A DNA stretch of 64,000 bases from assembly GCF_001591645.1 (NCBI RefSeq), contig NZ_BCVH01000006.1:124001-188000 (forward strand), in the 5' to 3' direction. This document shows, piece after piece, positions 26,289 to 34,717 of this stretch. The position numbers and the translations under genes were made by a program. A model generated the notes under the pieces. It was not told the origin of the DNA and ran no database searches. It saw only the letters and a program-made list of their open reading frames with translations. The DNA comes from Robertmurraya korlensis NBRC 107688. Its GTDB lineage: Bacteria > Bacillota > Bacilli > Bacillales > Cytobacillaceae. Within the stretch, counting starts at the first letter, position 1. Each line of letters opens with the position of its first letter.

Positions 26289-27045
26289 GCTCATTAAATC
26301 AACGTGGGTACCACAAGAATTTACCAACGAAAACAAAGTGATTTCGATTAAAGCAATCAAAAATCAAACCGACGAAACTGAAGAAGAGTCTTCATTGGTA
26401 AGTTACCAGGAGAGAGAACGAATTCTGGCTGCAGCACAAATTGAAGCAAATAGAATCGTTCAGGAAGCCCATGAGTTTGCTGCTCAAATTCGTGAGCAAA
26501 TAGAACAAGAACGCCAATCTTTTCAGCTAGAGCTACAAGCGATGGCACAACAAGCCCAAACGGCAGGCTTTAACCAAGGACATGATGAAGGGAAGCAGCA
26601 AGGGTACAATGAAGCGCACGTCATCATCGAACAAGCAAAGGAAACGGTTGCTTTGTCAAAGTATGACTATGAGAAGAAGGTCGAGTCAAGTGAACGAACC
26701 ATTCTTTCTCTTTCCCTTAAGGTAGCTGAAAAGATTATCGCTAATACACTTACCGGAGATTCGGAACAGTTTTTACCAATCGTGAAAAAAGCATTAAAAG
26801 AAGCACGAGAATATCGAGAAATTCAGCTGCATGTTCATCCAACACACTATGAGTTTTTACTTATCCAAAAGGAAGATTTACTTCGAATCTTTCCAAAAGA
26901 GACGGAACTATATATTTTTCCTGATAGTGAGCTAACCGATCAAAGCTGCATTATTGAATCTGCAAATGGTCGTATTGATGCAAGTGTTGATCAACAGCTT
27001 GATGAAATCAAAAGAAAGCTTTACGAGCTATTGGAGAGTGAATAG
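26281..27045 (+). CDS. fliH: Flagellar assembly protein FliH
   Basis: 254 residues from TTG 26281; the SD GGAGGTGA (26265-26272) lies inside fliG and fixes this start. FliH binds and restrains the export ATPase FliI and connects it to the C ring. A charged, Gln-rich coiled coil (about 45-130) with the family pattern AQTAGFNQGHDEGKQQGYNEA precedes the C-terminal V-ATPase E-like domain, which includes LSLKVAEKIIANTL and the beta-rich end CIIESANGRIDASVDQQLDEIKRKLYE. The overlap with fliG and the 1-bp gap to fliI imply coupling. Confidence 0.94.
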   Translation: MSRLIKSTWVPQEFTNENKVISIKAIKNQTDETEEESSLVSYQERERILAAAQIEANRIVQEAHEFAAQIREQIEQERQSFQLELQAMAQQAQTAGFNQGHDEGKQQGYNEAHVIIEQAKETVALSKYDYEKKVESSERTILSLSLKVAEKIIANTLTGDSEQFLPIVKKALKEAREYREIQLHVHPTHYEFLLIQKEDLLRIFPKETELYIFPDSELTDQSCIIESANGRIDASVDQQLDEIKRKLYELLESE

Positions 27046-27046
27046 A

Positions 27047-28363
27047 ATGCTAGCTGCCGACTTGTTGGGACAAATTGATCAGATGAAAACGTTTAAGCGC
27101 TATGGTAGAGTCAAGCGTGTCGTAGGTCTAATGATAGAATCACAAGGACCAGAAAGCTCGATCGGAGATGTTTGTTACATTCATATCGGCAAAAACAACC
27201 GGAAGATTCAAGCCGAGGTTGTAGGTTTTAAGGACGAGAATATCCTGCTAATGCCTTATACAAGTTTGAATGAAATCTCTCCCGGATGTTTAGTAGAGGC
27301 AACACTGAAGCCACTGGAGGTAAAAATCGGCCCTGCATTAATTGGTTCCGTTTTAGATTCTTTAGGCCAACCTCTTGACGGAAGTCAGCTTCCAAAAGGG
27401 CTTGGATCGGTTGGAACAGACCAGGATCCTCCTAATCCAATGAAAAGACCACCAATATCTGAGCCTGTTGAAGTAGGGGTTCGATTAATTGACAGTCTTC
27501 TTACCGTTGGGATTGGTCAACGTGTGGGTATATTTGCGGGAAGTGGTGTAGGGAAAAGTACATTGCTTGGGATGATAGCGCGTAATACAAATGCTGATTT
27601 GAATGTAATTGCATTAATTGGTGAACGTGGTCGTGAGGTTCGGGAATTTATAGAAAAGGACCTAGGTCCAGAAGGCTTGGCTAGATCAATTGTTATTGTC
27701 GCGACGTCTGATCAACCAGCTCTAATGAGAATTAAGGGAGCTTTTACAGCAACTGCGATCGCAGAGTATTTTCGCGATCGTGGCCTAAACGTCATGATGA
27801 TGATGGACTCAGTGACTAGGGTAGCTATGGCTCAGCGTGAAATAGGGCTGGCCATTGGGGAGCCGCCTACAACGAAAGGTTATACTCCGTCTGTCTTTGC
27901 GATTCTACCTAGATTGTTAGAAAGAACGGGAACAAATGAGCATGGATCCATTACGGCGTTTTATACGGTTTTAGTTGATGGCGATGACATGAATGAGCCA
28001 ATTGCCGATACCGTTCGTGGGATTTTGGACGGACACTTTGTTCTTGATCGCTCTTTAGCGAATAAAGGTCAGTACCCAGCAGTCAATGTGTTAAAAAGCG
28101 TAAGTCGAATCATGAACAATATCGTACCTGAAGCCCATAAAAAGTCTGCTGAAAAACTGCGAGAGTTGTTAAGTACCTATATTAACTCGGAGGATTTAAT
28201 AAATATTGGTGCTTATAAACGAGGTTCTTCGAAAGAAATAGATGACGCGATTGCTTCATATCCGAAAATTATTTCGTTTATTAAGCAAGAAACAGATGAA
28301 AAGGTATCCTTTGAAGAAGGTGTCCAATCGTTATATGAATTACTTGGAAGAAGTGACTACTAA
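27047..28363 (+). CDS. fliI: Flagellum-specific ATP synthase FliI
   Basis: 438 residues from ATG 27047 with SD GGAGAGTG. ATPase of the flagellar type III export system, related to the F1 beta subunit. The N-terminal barrel begins near residue 18 (RVKRVVGLMIESQGP). Walker A GSGVGKSTL is near 165-173, the GERGREV motif near 190 and Walker B GLNVMMMMDSVTRVAMAQRE near 245-264. The Gly-rich catalytic loop EPPTTKGYTPSVFAILPRLLERTG follows. The length equals that of B. subtilis FliI. The stop overlaps the fliJ start by one base. Confidence 0.98.
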   Translation: MLAADLLGQIDQMKTFKRYGRVKRVVGLMIESQGPESSIGDVCYIHIGKNNRKIQAEVVGFKDENILLMPYTSLNEISPGCLVEATLKPLEVKIGPALIGSVLDSLGQPLDGSQLPKGLGSVGTDQDPPNPMKRPPISEPVEVGVRLIDSLLTVGIGQRVGIFAGSGVGKSTLLGMIARNTNADLNVIALIGERGREVREFIEKDLGPEGLARSIVIVATSDQPALMRIKGAFTATAIAEYFRDRGLNVMMMMDSVTRVAMAQREIGLAIGEPPTTKGYTPSVFAILPRLLERTGTNEHGSITAFYTVLVDGDDMNEPIADTVRGILDGHFVLDRSLANKGQYPAVNVLKSVSRIMNNIVPEAHKKSAEKLRELLSTYINSEDLINIGAYKRGSSKEIDDAIASYPKIISFIKQETDEKVSFEEGVQSLYELLGRSDY

Positions 28364-28806
28364 TGAGATATGAGTTCAAGTTTCATAAAATCCTCGCTGT
28401 AAAAGAACGTGAAAAAGATGAAGCCGTTTCTGTCTACCAAGAATCTGTTCGGAAGTTTGAAGAAGTGGCAGAGAAGCTGTACGAGCTGTTAAAAAGAAAA
28501 GAGGATCTTGAAGGATATCAGTCTGAAAGGCTTCACGGAGGACTATCGATTCAAGAAATTCGTCATCATCAACAGTTCATAAGTAATATCGAAAAGATGA
28601 TTGATCACTATCAAAAGATGGTTATCAACGCAAGAAACAGAATGCTGCTTTTTCAGGAAAAATTGACGGAAAAAAATATAGAAGTGAAGAAATACGAAAA
28701 GATTCGTGAAAAAGATTACCTGAAATTTACCGAGGATGGAAAATTAATTGAAGGTAAACAAATGGACGATATCTCGATACAAATGTACATGAATCGAGAA
28801 GGTTAG
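28363..28806 (+). CDS. fliJ: Flagellar export protein FliJ
   Basis: 147 residues, ATG at 28363 overlapping the fliI stop (TAATG). FliJ is the small coiled-coil stalk of the export ATPase and a chaperone escort factor. The sequence is almost wholly helical and charged, beginning MRYEFKFHKILAVKEREKDEAVSVYQESVRKFEEVAEKL, which matches the family. A second helix returns from about residue 70 to 120. No hydrophobic segment is present. Confidence 0.95.
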   Translation: MRYEFKFHKILAVKEREKDEAVSVYQESVRKFEEVAEKLYELLKRKEDLEGYQSERLHGGLSIQEIRHHQQFISNIEKMIDHYQKMVINARNRMLLFQEKLTEKNIEVKKYEKIREKDYLKFTEDGKLIEGKQMDDISIQMYMNREG

Positions 28807-28814
28807 GTGAGAGA

Positions 28815-29414
28815 ATGGCAAAGGAAATCGAAGAAATAGTGGAGAAGAAATCGAATAAATTTCAAATGTTCATTTTTGTCTTTCTTATTCCCTTCTTGTT
28901 TTTAGTCACAGTTGCGCTAGTCGTTTTAAGCTTTGCTGGTGTAAATGTGTTTGAAAAGTCCAAGGAACTCGCTGCTCAGGTTCCGTTTGTTTCCTCGCTA
29001 GTTACAGAAGAAGGAACACAAACAGAGGAAGAGTGGGAAAAGAGCGTAATTACATTAGAAGGTGAGATAAAGGATCGAGAGGCAAAGATTGAAAAGCTAG
29101 AATCTGAAATTGAAGGAAAAGATGCTCAGGTTGAGCGGACCAATCTAGAAAAAGAACAACTTCAGCAACAAATTGATGAGCTACTGGCTATTCAAGAGGA
29201 AAACAAGCGTGCGTTTAAAGATATTATTAAAACATATGAAACGATGTCTGCGAAAAAGGCAGCACCAATTATTACGGCTATGAATGAACAAGAAGCATTA
29301 AAAATATTAACAACGATAAAATCTGACCAACTCGCTGGAATTATGGAGAACATGACAGCCGAGGATGCAGCGAAATACACTGAGCTTTTAACAGCTGAGA
29401 GTAATGAAGAGTAG
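28815..29414 (+). CDS. ylxF: MotE/YlxF family motility protein
   Basis: 199 residues, ATG at 28815 with SD AGGTGAG. One N-terminal transmembrane helix (about 16-39: MFIFVFLIPFLFLVTVALVVLSFAG), then a long coiled coil (about 75-130) in the extracytoplasmic part, and a C-terminal helical MgtE-N-like domain, AKKAAPIITAMNEQEALKILTTIKSDQLAGIMENMTAEDAAKYTELL. This layout is that of B. subtilis YlxF and the MotE chaperones that guide the MotC stator protein elsewhere. Its exact role in Bacillus is unsettled. It lies between fliJ and fliK as in B. subtilis. Confidence 0.85.
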   Translation: MAKEIEEIVEKKSNKFQMFIFVFLIPFLFLVTVALVVLSFAGVNVFEKSKELAAQVPFVSSLVTEEGTQTEEEWEKSVITLEGEIKDREAKIEKLESEIEGKDAQVERTNLEKEQLQQQIDELLAIQEENKRAFKDIIKTYETMSAKKAAPIITAMNEQEALKILTTIKSDQLAGIMENMTAEDAAKYTELLTAESNEE

Positions 29415-29452
29415 TTATAAAGATGCCACTAGAAGGAGGTGAAAATGAAAGC

Positions 29453-30658
29453 ATGCAAATTGAGAGCTTAGGTTTCACGCAAAAGCTAGCTTCACAGTTG
29501 AACAAGACTTCTAAGAGCCAGGAGAAAACATCTTTTACAAATCTTCTTCAATCAGTAACGGCTCCTGTAGAAGCGACATCGAATGATAAAGAGACTGCGG
29601 AAATTACTGCTACAGATGTAAAAGATCTTCTAGCCTTGTTATCTAAGGATGATCTCTTAGATGTGGAAGAGGGTTTACAGCTACTAGATCAATTGATTTC
29701 TAATAGTAATGAAGATTTACTTACGATGATTGAGAACTACTTAGGAATGAGTCATATCCAATTGCAAAATCTGTTGTCTAACGCAATGGAGAAGCTGCAA
29801 ATTGAAGGTGGAGAAGGTCAAAGTGATTTAGCTAAGCTCCTTCAGGTCATAGAGAAAATGAGTAATTTAACAGAGAGTCAGCTCCATAATGTTCTAGATA
29901 AGGACTCGTTAAAACTAATAAAGTCAGCAAAGCTTTATGAATTAATGGTGAAAAATCAAGACTCTTTAAATGAAGAATCTTCCAAATTTGATTTTAAGAC
30001 TTTAAGTGCAAAGCTAACAAGCATCCTTGAGGGAAACACGTTAAAAAGTGACCAAGCTGCGTCAAGACTAGCTTTTTTAAAACAAACTTTTTCAGGTATT
30101 ATTACAAATACCTCTGCAAAGGAAGAATTAACGAGTACGACATCGTCAAAAACAGATATGATCTCTGGTTCTGTTCAATTTATGCAGATGTCAAGACCGG
30201 AACAATTGACGCTAACTTTTTCGAGTGGAACAAAGCAAGTCCAAACGGAACAGTTAATTAAGCAATTTGAAAGTATCTTAGCTAGAAGTCAATTTTCAAA
30301 CGTAAATGGCGTCCAAAGATTATTCCTACAGTTAAATCCAGGTCATCTAGGTTCCTTACGAATTGAGATTATTCAACAGGATTCTGTCATGGTTGCGAAA
30401 ATTGTCACATCCACGCATGCGGCAAAGGAAGCAATAGAAGGACAACTAAACCATTTGAAACAAGCCTTTAACTCTCAAAATATTCAGGTTGAACGAGTCG
30501 AGATCTCTCAAGCTTCATCCGGTCAAGAAAGATTCTTAAACCGTGATGGCGAGCAAGAACAAACGAGGAAGGAACAAGCGGAACGAAAAGAAGAGCAGAC
30601 ATCTGATCAAGATTTTACTGCATCCTTTGAAGAAGCCCTCTTAAATACGGAAGCGTAG
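29453..30658 (+). CDS. fliK: Flagellar hook-length control protein FliK
   Basis: 401 residues from ATG 29453, behind SD GGAGGTGA (29435-29442); an in-frame ATG at 29423 has no SD. FliK is a secreted molecular ruler that switches FlhB specificity when the hook is complete. A long, helical, poorly conserved N-terminal region runs to about residue 260. The C-terminal Flg_hook domain is clear: RLFLQLNPGHLGSLRIEIIQQDSVMVAKIVTSTHAAKEAIEGQLNHLKQAFNSQNIQVERVEI. The tail is Gln/Glu-rich. The sequence contrasts with the FliK-like YlqG at 8964, which lacks the NPGHLG core. Confidence 0.93.
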   Translation: MQIESLGFTQKLASQLNKTSKSQEKTSFTNLLQSVTAPVEATSNDKETAEITATDVKDLLALLSKDDLLDVEEGLQLLDQLISNSNEDLLTMIENYLGMSHIQLQNLLSNAMEKLQIEGGEGQSDLAKLLQVIEKMSNLTESQLHNVLDKDSLKLIKSAKLYELMVKNQDSLNEESSKFDFKTLSAKLTSILEGNTLKSDQAASRLAFLKQTFSGIITNTSAKEELTSTTSSKTDMISGSVQFMQMSRPEQLTLTFSSGTKQVQTEQLIKQFESILARSQFSNVNGVQRLFLQLNPGHLGSLRIEIIQQDSVMVAKIVTSTHAAKEAIEGQLNHLKQAFNSQNIQVERVEISQASSGQERFLNRDGEQEQTRKEQAERKEEQTSDQDFTASFEEALLNTEA

Positions 30659-30667
30659 GTGAAACAA

Positions 30668-31300
30668 ATGGCAAATACGATAAATTCGTCGCTTTTACTA
30701 TCAAACTATCAAACTAGTCAGCGTAAAACTGGTTCAGATTCGTTAGGAAAAGATGACTTTTTAAAAATATTAATGACTCAGTTGCAAAATCAAGACCCTT
30801 TAAACCCTATGCAGGATAAGGACTTTATTGCTCAAATGGCTACATTTACTAGCCTAGAACAAATGACGAATATGAACAAATCTATTGAATCACTAGTTTC
30901 TGCGCAAGAACAAAACCAGTTAATTTCATACAGCCAATTCATTGGAAAAGAGGTTAGTTGGCATAAGCTTACTGAATCAGAGGATGGAAATTCAGTTATC
31001 GAACAAGGTACTGGAAAAATTGCATCTTTAAAATTCACTGATGGAGTAGCTACCTTCTTGTTAGAGGACGGAACAAGCCTAACTTCAGGTAACATTTCAC
31101 AAATCAATGATACAAAAGGCGACACGATGTTATTACAAGCAAGTATGATGATTGGGAAAACAGTCACGTATTCTTCTGAAAACAATGAAGTGAAGCAAGC
31201 GAAGGTATCATCAGTTTCCTTTAAAGACGGAAAATCCTTATTTCAGCTAGAAAATGGAGAGAGTGTGTCAAGCACAAGTATTACAAAAATAGAAGCGTAA
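30668..31300 (+). CDS. flgD: Flagellar hook assembly scaffold protein FlgD
   Basis: 210 residues from ATG 30668 with SD TAGGTGA; the GTG at 30659 overlaps that SD. FlgD caps the growing hook. The conserved N-terminal motif LGKDDFLKILMTQLQNQDPLNPMQDKDFIAQMATFTSLEQMTNM is at about 27-70. The rest shows two related beta segments: IGKEVSWHKLT ... GTGKIASLKFTDGVATFLLEDGTSLTSGNISQI and MIGKTVTYSSENNEVKQAKVSSVSFKDGKSLFQLENGESVSSTSI. This looks like an internal duplication of a small barrel and differs from the FlgD Ig-like domain of enterics. Confidence 0.94.
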   Translation: MANTINSSLLLSNYQTSQRKTGSDSLGKDDFLKILMTQLQNQDPLNPMQDKDFIAQMATFTSLEQMTNMNKSIESLVSAQEQNQLISYSQFIGKEVSWHKLTESEDGNSVIEQGTGKIASLKFTDGVATFLLEDGTSLTSGNISQINDTKGDTMLLQASMMIGKTVTYSSENNEVKQAKVSSVSFKDGKSLFQLENGESVSSTSITKIEA

Positions 31301-31313
31301 AGGAATGGTTTGA

Positions 31314-31697
31314 ATGGACAAGTCTATGTTTAGACCGATTCATTCGCAGCCGATTAGTAACCATCCACTAAGATCGGTTACATCTAAACCTACGAGCACG
31401 GACTCTTTCTCTCAGCATTTACAGAAAGCATTACAACCAGAAAAACTAACGTTAAGTAAACATGCAAAAGAACGAATGTCCCAAAGGGGAATTCAAATCG
31501 ATGAGGCCAAGTGGGGTCAAATTCAAGAGAAAGTAAATGAAGCGAAGAAAATGGGTGTCAAAGATTCGCTCGTATTGTTACAGGATGCAGCCCTTATTAT
31601 CAGTGCAAAGAATAATACAGTGATAACGGCTATGGATCGGCAGGAAGCAACTGCACAAATTTTTACAAATATCAATGGAACGATTGTTTTAGAATAA
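31314..31697 (+). CDS. Flagellar operon protein of the TIGR02530 type
   Basis: 127 residues, ATG at 31314 with SD AAAGGAATGG. A short, variable N-terminal part is followed by the conserved block LTLSKHAKERMSQRGIQIDEAKWGQIQEKVNEAKKMGVKDSLVLLQDAALIISAKNNTVITAMDR and a final EATAQIFTNINGTIVL. I recognise this as the flagellar operon family usually found between flgD and flgE in Gram-positive flagellar operons; its function is unknown to me. No membrane or signal sequence. I do not recall it at this place in B. subtilis, so it may mark a lineage difference. Confidence 0.8.
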   Translation: MDKSMFRPIHSQPISNHPLRSVTSKPTSTDSFSQHLQKALQPEKLTLSKHAKERMSQRGIQIDEAKWGQIQEKVNEAKKMGVKDSLVLLQDAALIISAKNNTVITAMDRQEATAQIFTNINGTIVLE

Positions 31698-31779
31698 ATT
31701 CATTTGGCTGGACCTGTATGGAGGCCATAAAGCTACGGACCGATAGAAGTAGCTTACTATGAAAGGGGAAACGACATAA

Positions 31780-32991
31780 ATGCTACGTTCAATGTATTCA
31801 GGAATTAGTGGGATGAAGAACTTCCAAACTAAGTTAGATGTTATTGGTAACAATATTGCAAACGTAAATACGTATGGCTTCAAAAAAGGTCGTGTTACAT
31901 TTAAAGATACTATGAATCAAACGATCTCTGGTGCGAGTGCAGCACAAGATAACCGTGGAGGGAAAAACCCATTACAGGTTGGTCTAGGATCAACACTAGC
32001 AACGATTGATACCATTCATACACAATCAAGCTTACAAACAACAGGTCGCTCACTTGACTTAGCGATCTCAGGTGATGGCTACTTTATGGTAAATCAAGGA
32101 GATGCACAGTTCTATACAAGAGCTGGAAACTTTTATCTAGATGATAATGGAACGCTAGTAAATGGAGATGGCTACAAAGTACAAGCATTCACAGTTGATG
32201 CAAACGGAAACGCTACGAATCAGATTGGTGATGTGGCTGTTAACGTAAATGCTGTATTACCACCAGTTACTACCAGCAATATCGGGATTTCAGGTAACTT
32301 AGCTAGTAACTCAGTTAGCAATGGTACACCGTTTACACAGCAAGTTCAAGTAGTAGATAATACAGGACAAGCGCACAGAATCGATGTTCATTTTGCAAAG
32401 ACAGGCGATAATCAGTGGGGTGTGTATGTCAACAAACCAGCTCAATTGCCAGACGGATCGTTTGACACACCTACTACAACACTTAATTTTGGTACAGGAA
32501 ACCCTGTTCCAGCTACAGCACAGACCAATATTACAATTGGCACAACAACTATTAACAATGTTAACCTTGATTTCTCACAATTAACACAAGTAGCAGGCTC
32601 AACTAGCGCACTAGTTAACCCTAACGGAAACACAGAAGGGTCACTGGAAAGCTTTAACATCGGTTCTCTTGGTGAAATTAATGGGGTATACTCAAACGGT
32701 TTAGTAAGAACTCTAGGTGTTCTTGCACTAGCTAAATTCAGTAACTCATCAGGTTTAACAAAGGCTGGAGGAAACCTTTTTCAAGAGTCCATTAACTCAG
32801 GTGTGGCTAATATAAATGTAGCAGGTGAAGGCAGAGGTTCTATCGCTGCTGGAACATTAGAAATGTCAAACGTTGATTTATCTGAAGAATTTACTGAAAT
32901 GATCTCTGCTCAAAGAGGTTTCCAAGCAAATACCCGTATTATTACTACATCAGACGAAATCTTACAAGAGCTTGTAAACTTAAAACGATAA
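31780..32991 (+). CDS. flgE: Flagellar hook protein FlgE (FlgG-type in Bacillus nomenclature)
   Basis: 403 residues, ATG at 31780 with SD GAAAGGGG. Main hook subunit. The N-terminal rod/hook motif MLRSMYSGISGMKNFQTKLDVIGNNIANVNTYGFKKGRVTF is complete, followed by SLQTTGRSLDLAISGDGYFMV. A Thr/Asn-rich middle D2 region (about 150-290) is variable. The C-terminal motif LEMSNVDLSEEFTEMISAQRGFQANTRIITTSDEILQELVNLKR is family typical. The longer middle domain separates it from rod proteins. The 82-bp gap upstream contains a 7-bp hairpin AAGCTAC / GTAGCTT. Confidence 0.96.
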   Translation: MLRSMYSGISGMKNFQTKLDVIGNNIANVNTYGFKKGRVTFKDTMNQTISGASAAQDNRGGKNPLQVGLGSTLATIDTIHTQSSLQTTGRSLDLAISGDGYFMVNQGDAQFYTRAGNFYLDDNGTLVNGDGYKVQAFTVDANGNATNQIGDVAVNVNAVLPPVTTSNIGISGNLASNSVSNGTPFTQQVQVVDNTGQAHRIDVHFAKTGDNQWGVYVNKPAQLPDGSFDTPTTTLNFGTGNPVPATAQTNITIGTTTINNVNLDFSQLTQVAGSTSALVNPNGNTEGSLESFNIGSLGEINGVYSNGLVRTLGVLALAKFSNSSGLTKAGGNLFQESINSGVANINVAGEGRGSIAAGTLEMSNVDLSEEFTEMISAQRGFQANTRIITTSDEILQELVNLKR

Positions 32992-33039
32992 GCTAAGGGA
33001 GGGATAGGGTTGAGTTTTTTCTCAGCCCTAATAATAGCC

Positions 33040-33264
33040 GTGATTAAAGTAACCCGTTTAAATGGCAAGTCATTCATGTTAAATGCTGTTTATATTGAGA
33101 CAATCGAATCCTTTCCCGATACGACCATCACCCTTTCAAATGGGCGGAAATACGTCGTAAAAGAGGCAGAGGATCAAGTTTATGAAGCAATCCAGAGATT
33201 TTACCAATCTGTCAACCTTTTAGGACGGCTTCAGGTGGAGGATAAAGAAAATGAAGAAAAATAA
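33040..33264 (+). CDS. swrD: FlbD family motility protein SwrD (YlzI)
   Basis: 74 residues if started at GTG 33040, giving the family start [42 protein letters not shown]. An in-frame TTG at 33010 has the better-spaced SD (AAGGGAGGG at 32996-33004) and would add [11 protein letters not shown] hairpin GGGTTGAG / CTCAGCCC (33007-33028) covers that TTG and would move the SD closer to the GTG. SwrD raises swarming power in B. subtilis, probably through stator function. The 3' end overlaps fliL by 14 bp. Confidence 0.88.
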   Translation: MIKVTRLNGKSFMLNAVYIETIESFPDTTITLSNGRKYVVKEAEDQVYEAIQRFYQSVNLLGRLQVEDKENEEK

Positions 33265-33679
33265 GCTAGTCATGATTATGGCAATCTTGCTAGTGGCAAT
33301 TACACTTGTTGGTGCCATAGCAGTTGTAGTGATTCTTAAGGTAACTGGGGAAGATAAGGAAAAGGAATTAACCATTGATGAAGTGTTAGAAGCATCGGTC
33401 GATATTCCACAAATGACAGCAAATCTTGCAAGTAATGACTTTATTCGTATCTCATTCAAAATTCAAACAGATAGTGTAAAAGCTAAAGAAGAATTAGAAA
33501 AAAGAGATTTTCAAGTAAAAAATATCATTATTTTAGAACTATCAGAAAAAACAGCTGAAGAATTAAAAGGGAAAGAAGCTCAGCAAAAGCTGGAAAATGA
33601 TTTAAAGGCTAAGATTTCTGAAGTCATGCAAGAAGGAAAAATTGAAAATGTCTATATTACTGAATCTCTCCTCCAGTAA
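33251..33679 (+). CDS. fliL: Flagellar basal body-associated protein FliL
   Basis: 142 residues, ATG at 33251 with SD GGTGGAGG inside swrD. Single N-terminal transmembrane helix (about 5-30, [24 protein letters not shown]) and an extracytoplasmic domain with the FliL pattern [44 protein letters not shown] and [12 protein letters not shown]. FliL surrounds the stator and stabilises it under load. The length is normal and the topology is as expected for the family. Confidence 0.95.
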   Translation: MKKNKLVMIMAILLVAITLVGAIAVVVILKVTGEDKEKELTIDEVLEASVDIPQMTANLASNDFIRISFKIQTDSVKAKEELEKRDFQVKNIIILELSEKTAEELKGKEAQQKLENDLKAKISEVMQEGKIENVYITESLLQ

Positions 33680-33718
33680 GATTGCAACCTTAGAGAGGAA
33701 GAACGGAGGTGAGGAAAT

Positions 33719-34717
33719 TTGTCAGGTGAAGTACTCTCACAAAATGAAATAGATGCTCTTCTATCGGCACTGTCAACGGGGGAAATGGATGCGGATGAGT
33801 TAAAAAAGGAACAATCTGAGAAGAAAGTTCGTGTGTATGACTTTAAAAGAGCACTCAGATTCTCGAAAGATCAAATCCGGAGTTTAACGAGAATACATGA
33901 AAATTTTGCTCGTTTATTAACCACCTACTTCTCAGCTCAATTGCGTACGTACGTACAAATTTCTGTAGCATCAGCAGACCAGATTCCATATGAGGAGTTC
34001 ATTCGCTCTATTCCGAAAATGACGATCTTAAACGTTTTCGAGGTTCCACCACTTGAAGGAAGAATTTTAATGGAGATAAATCCCAATATTGCCTATGCAA
34101 TGTTAGACCGCCTTATGGGTGGTAGGGGCTCCAGCATTAATAAAGTAGAAAACCTAACGGAAATTGAGACAAAGATCATGTCCAATACGTTTGAAAAATC
34201 ATTTGAGAACCTACAGGAAGCTTGGTCAACCATTTCAGAGATCGACCCTTATTTAGCTGGCTTTGAGGTCAATCCTCAATTTCTGCAAATGGTATCTCCG
34301 AATGAAACAGTTGTCGTTATTTCTCTTAATACCGTGATTGGTGAAACAACGGGAATGATCAATATATGTATTCCACATGTTGTGTTAGAACCAATCATTC
34401 CTAAGCTTTCTGTCCACTATTGGATGCAAACAGAGAAGAAGGATAGAGAACCGCAGGAGATCGCTCAATTAGAGAAAAGAATACAAACTGCTACAGTTCC
34501 TATCTCAGCAGAGCTTGGACATTCGGAAATTTCCATTCAAGATTTCCTTATGTTAGATGTAGGTGACGTGATTGAGTTGAATCAAGCAATTGATGGTGCA
34601 TTAACAATCAAGGTTGGAGATATACCTAAATTCTTGGCTCAACCAGGAAAAGTAAATAAAAAACTTGCAGTTCAAGTACTAGAGACATTGAAGGGAGGAG
34701 ACGATGATGGTGAGTGA
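33719..34717 (+). CDS. fliM: Flagellar motor switch protein FliM
   Basis: 332 residues, TTG start at 33719 with SD CGGAGGTGAGG. Middle part of the C ring that binds CheY-P and sets rotation direction. The N-terminal CheY-binding peptide reads VLSQNEIDALLSALSTG (about 4-20). The CheC-like middle domain includes RVYDFKRALRFSKDQIRSLTRIHENFARLL and ILMEINPNIAYAMLDRLMGGRG, and the C-terminal SpoA domain ends near LETLKGG. The stop is inside the start of fliY (overlap 14 bp). Confidence 0.97.
   Translation: MSGEVLSQNEIDALLSALSTGEMDADELKKEQSEKKVRVYDFKRALRFSKDQIRSLTRIHENFARLLTTYFSAQLRTYVQISVASADQIPYEEFIRSIPKMTILNVFEVPPLEGRILMEINPNIAYAMLDRLMGGRGSSINKVENLTEIETKIMSNTFEKSFENLQEAWSTISEIDPYLAGFEVNPQFLQMVSPNETVVVISLNTVIGETTGMINICIPHVVLEPIIPKLSVHYWMQTEKKDREPQEIAQLEKRIQTATVPISAELGHSEISIQDFLMLDVGDVIELNQAIDGALTIKVGDIPKFLAQPGKVNKKLAVQVLETLKGGDDDGE

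Noticed and set aside
31728-31746. ACCGATAG before flgE as an internal sigma-D promoter
   Set aside because: The only TAAA is 7 bp away instead of about 15, so the geometry does not fit.
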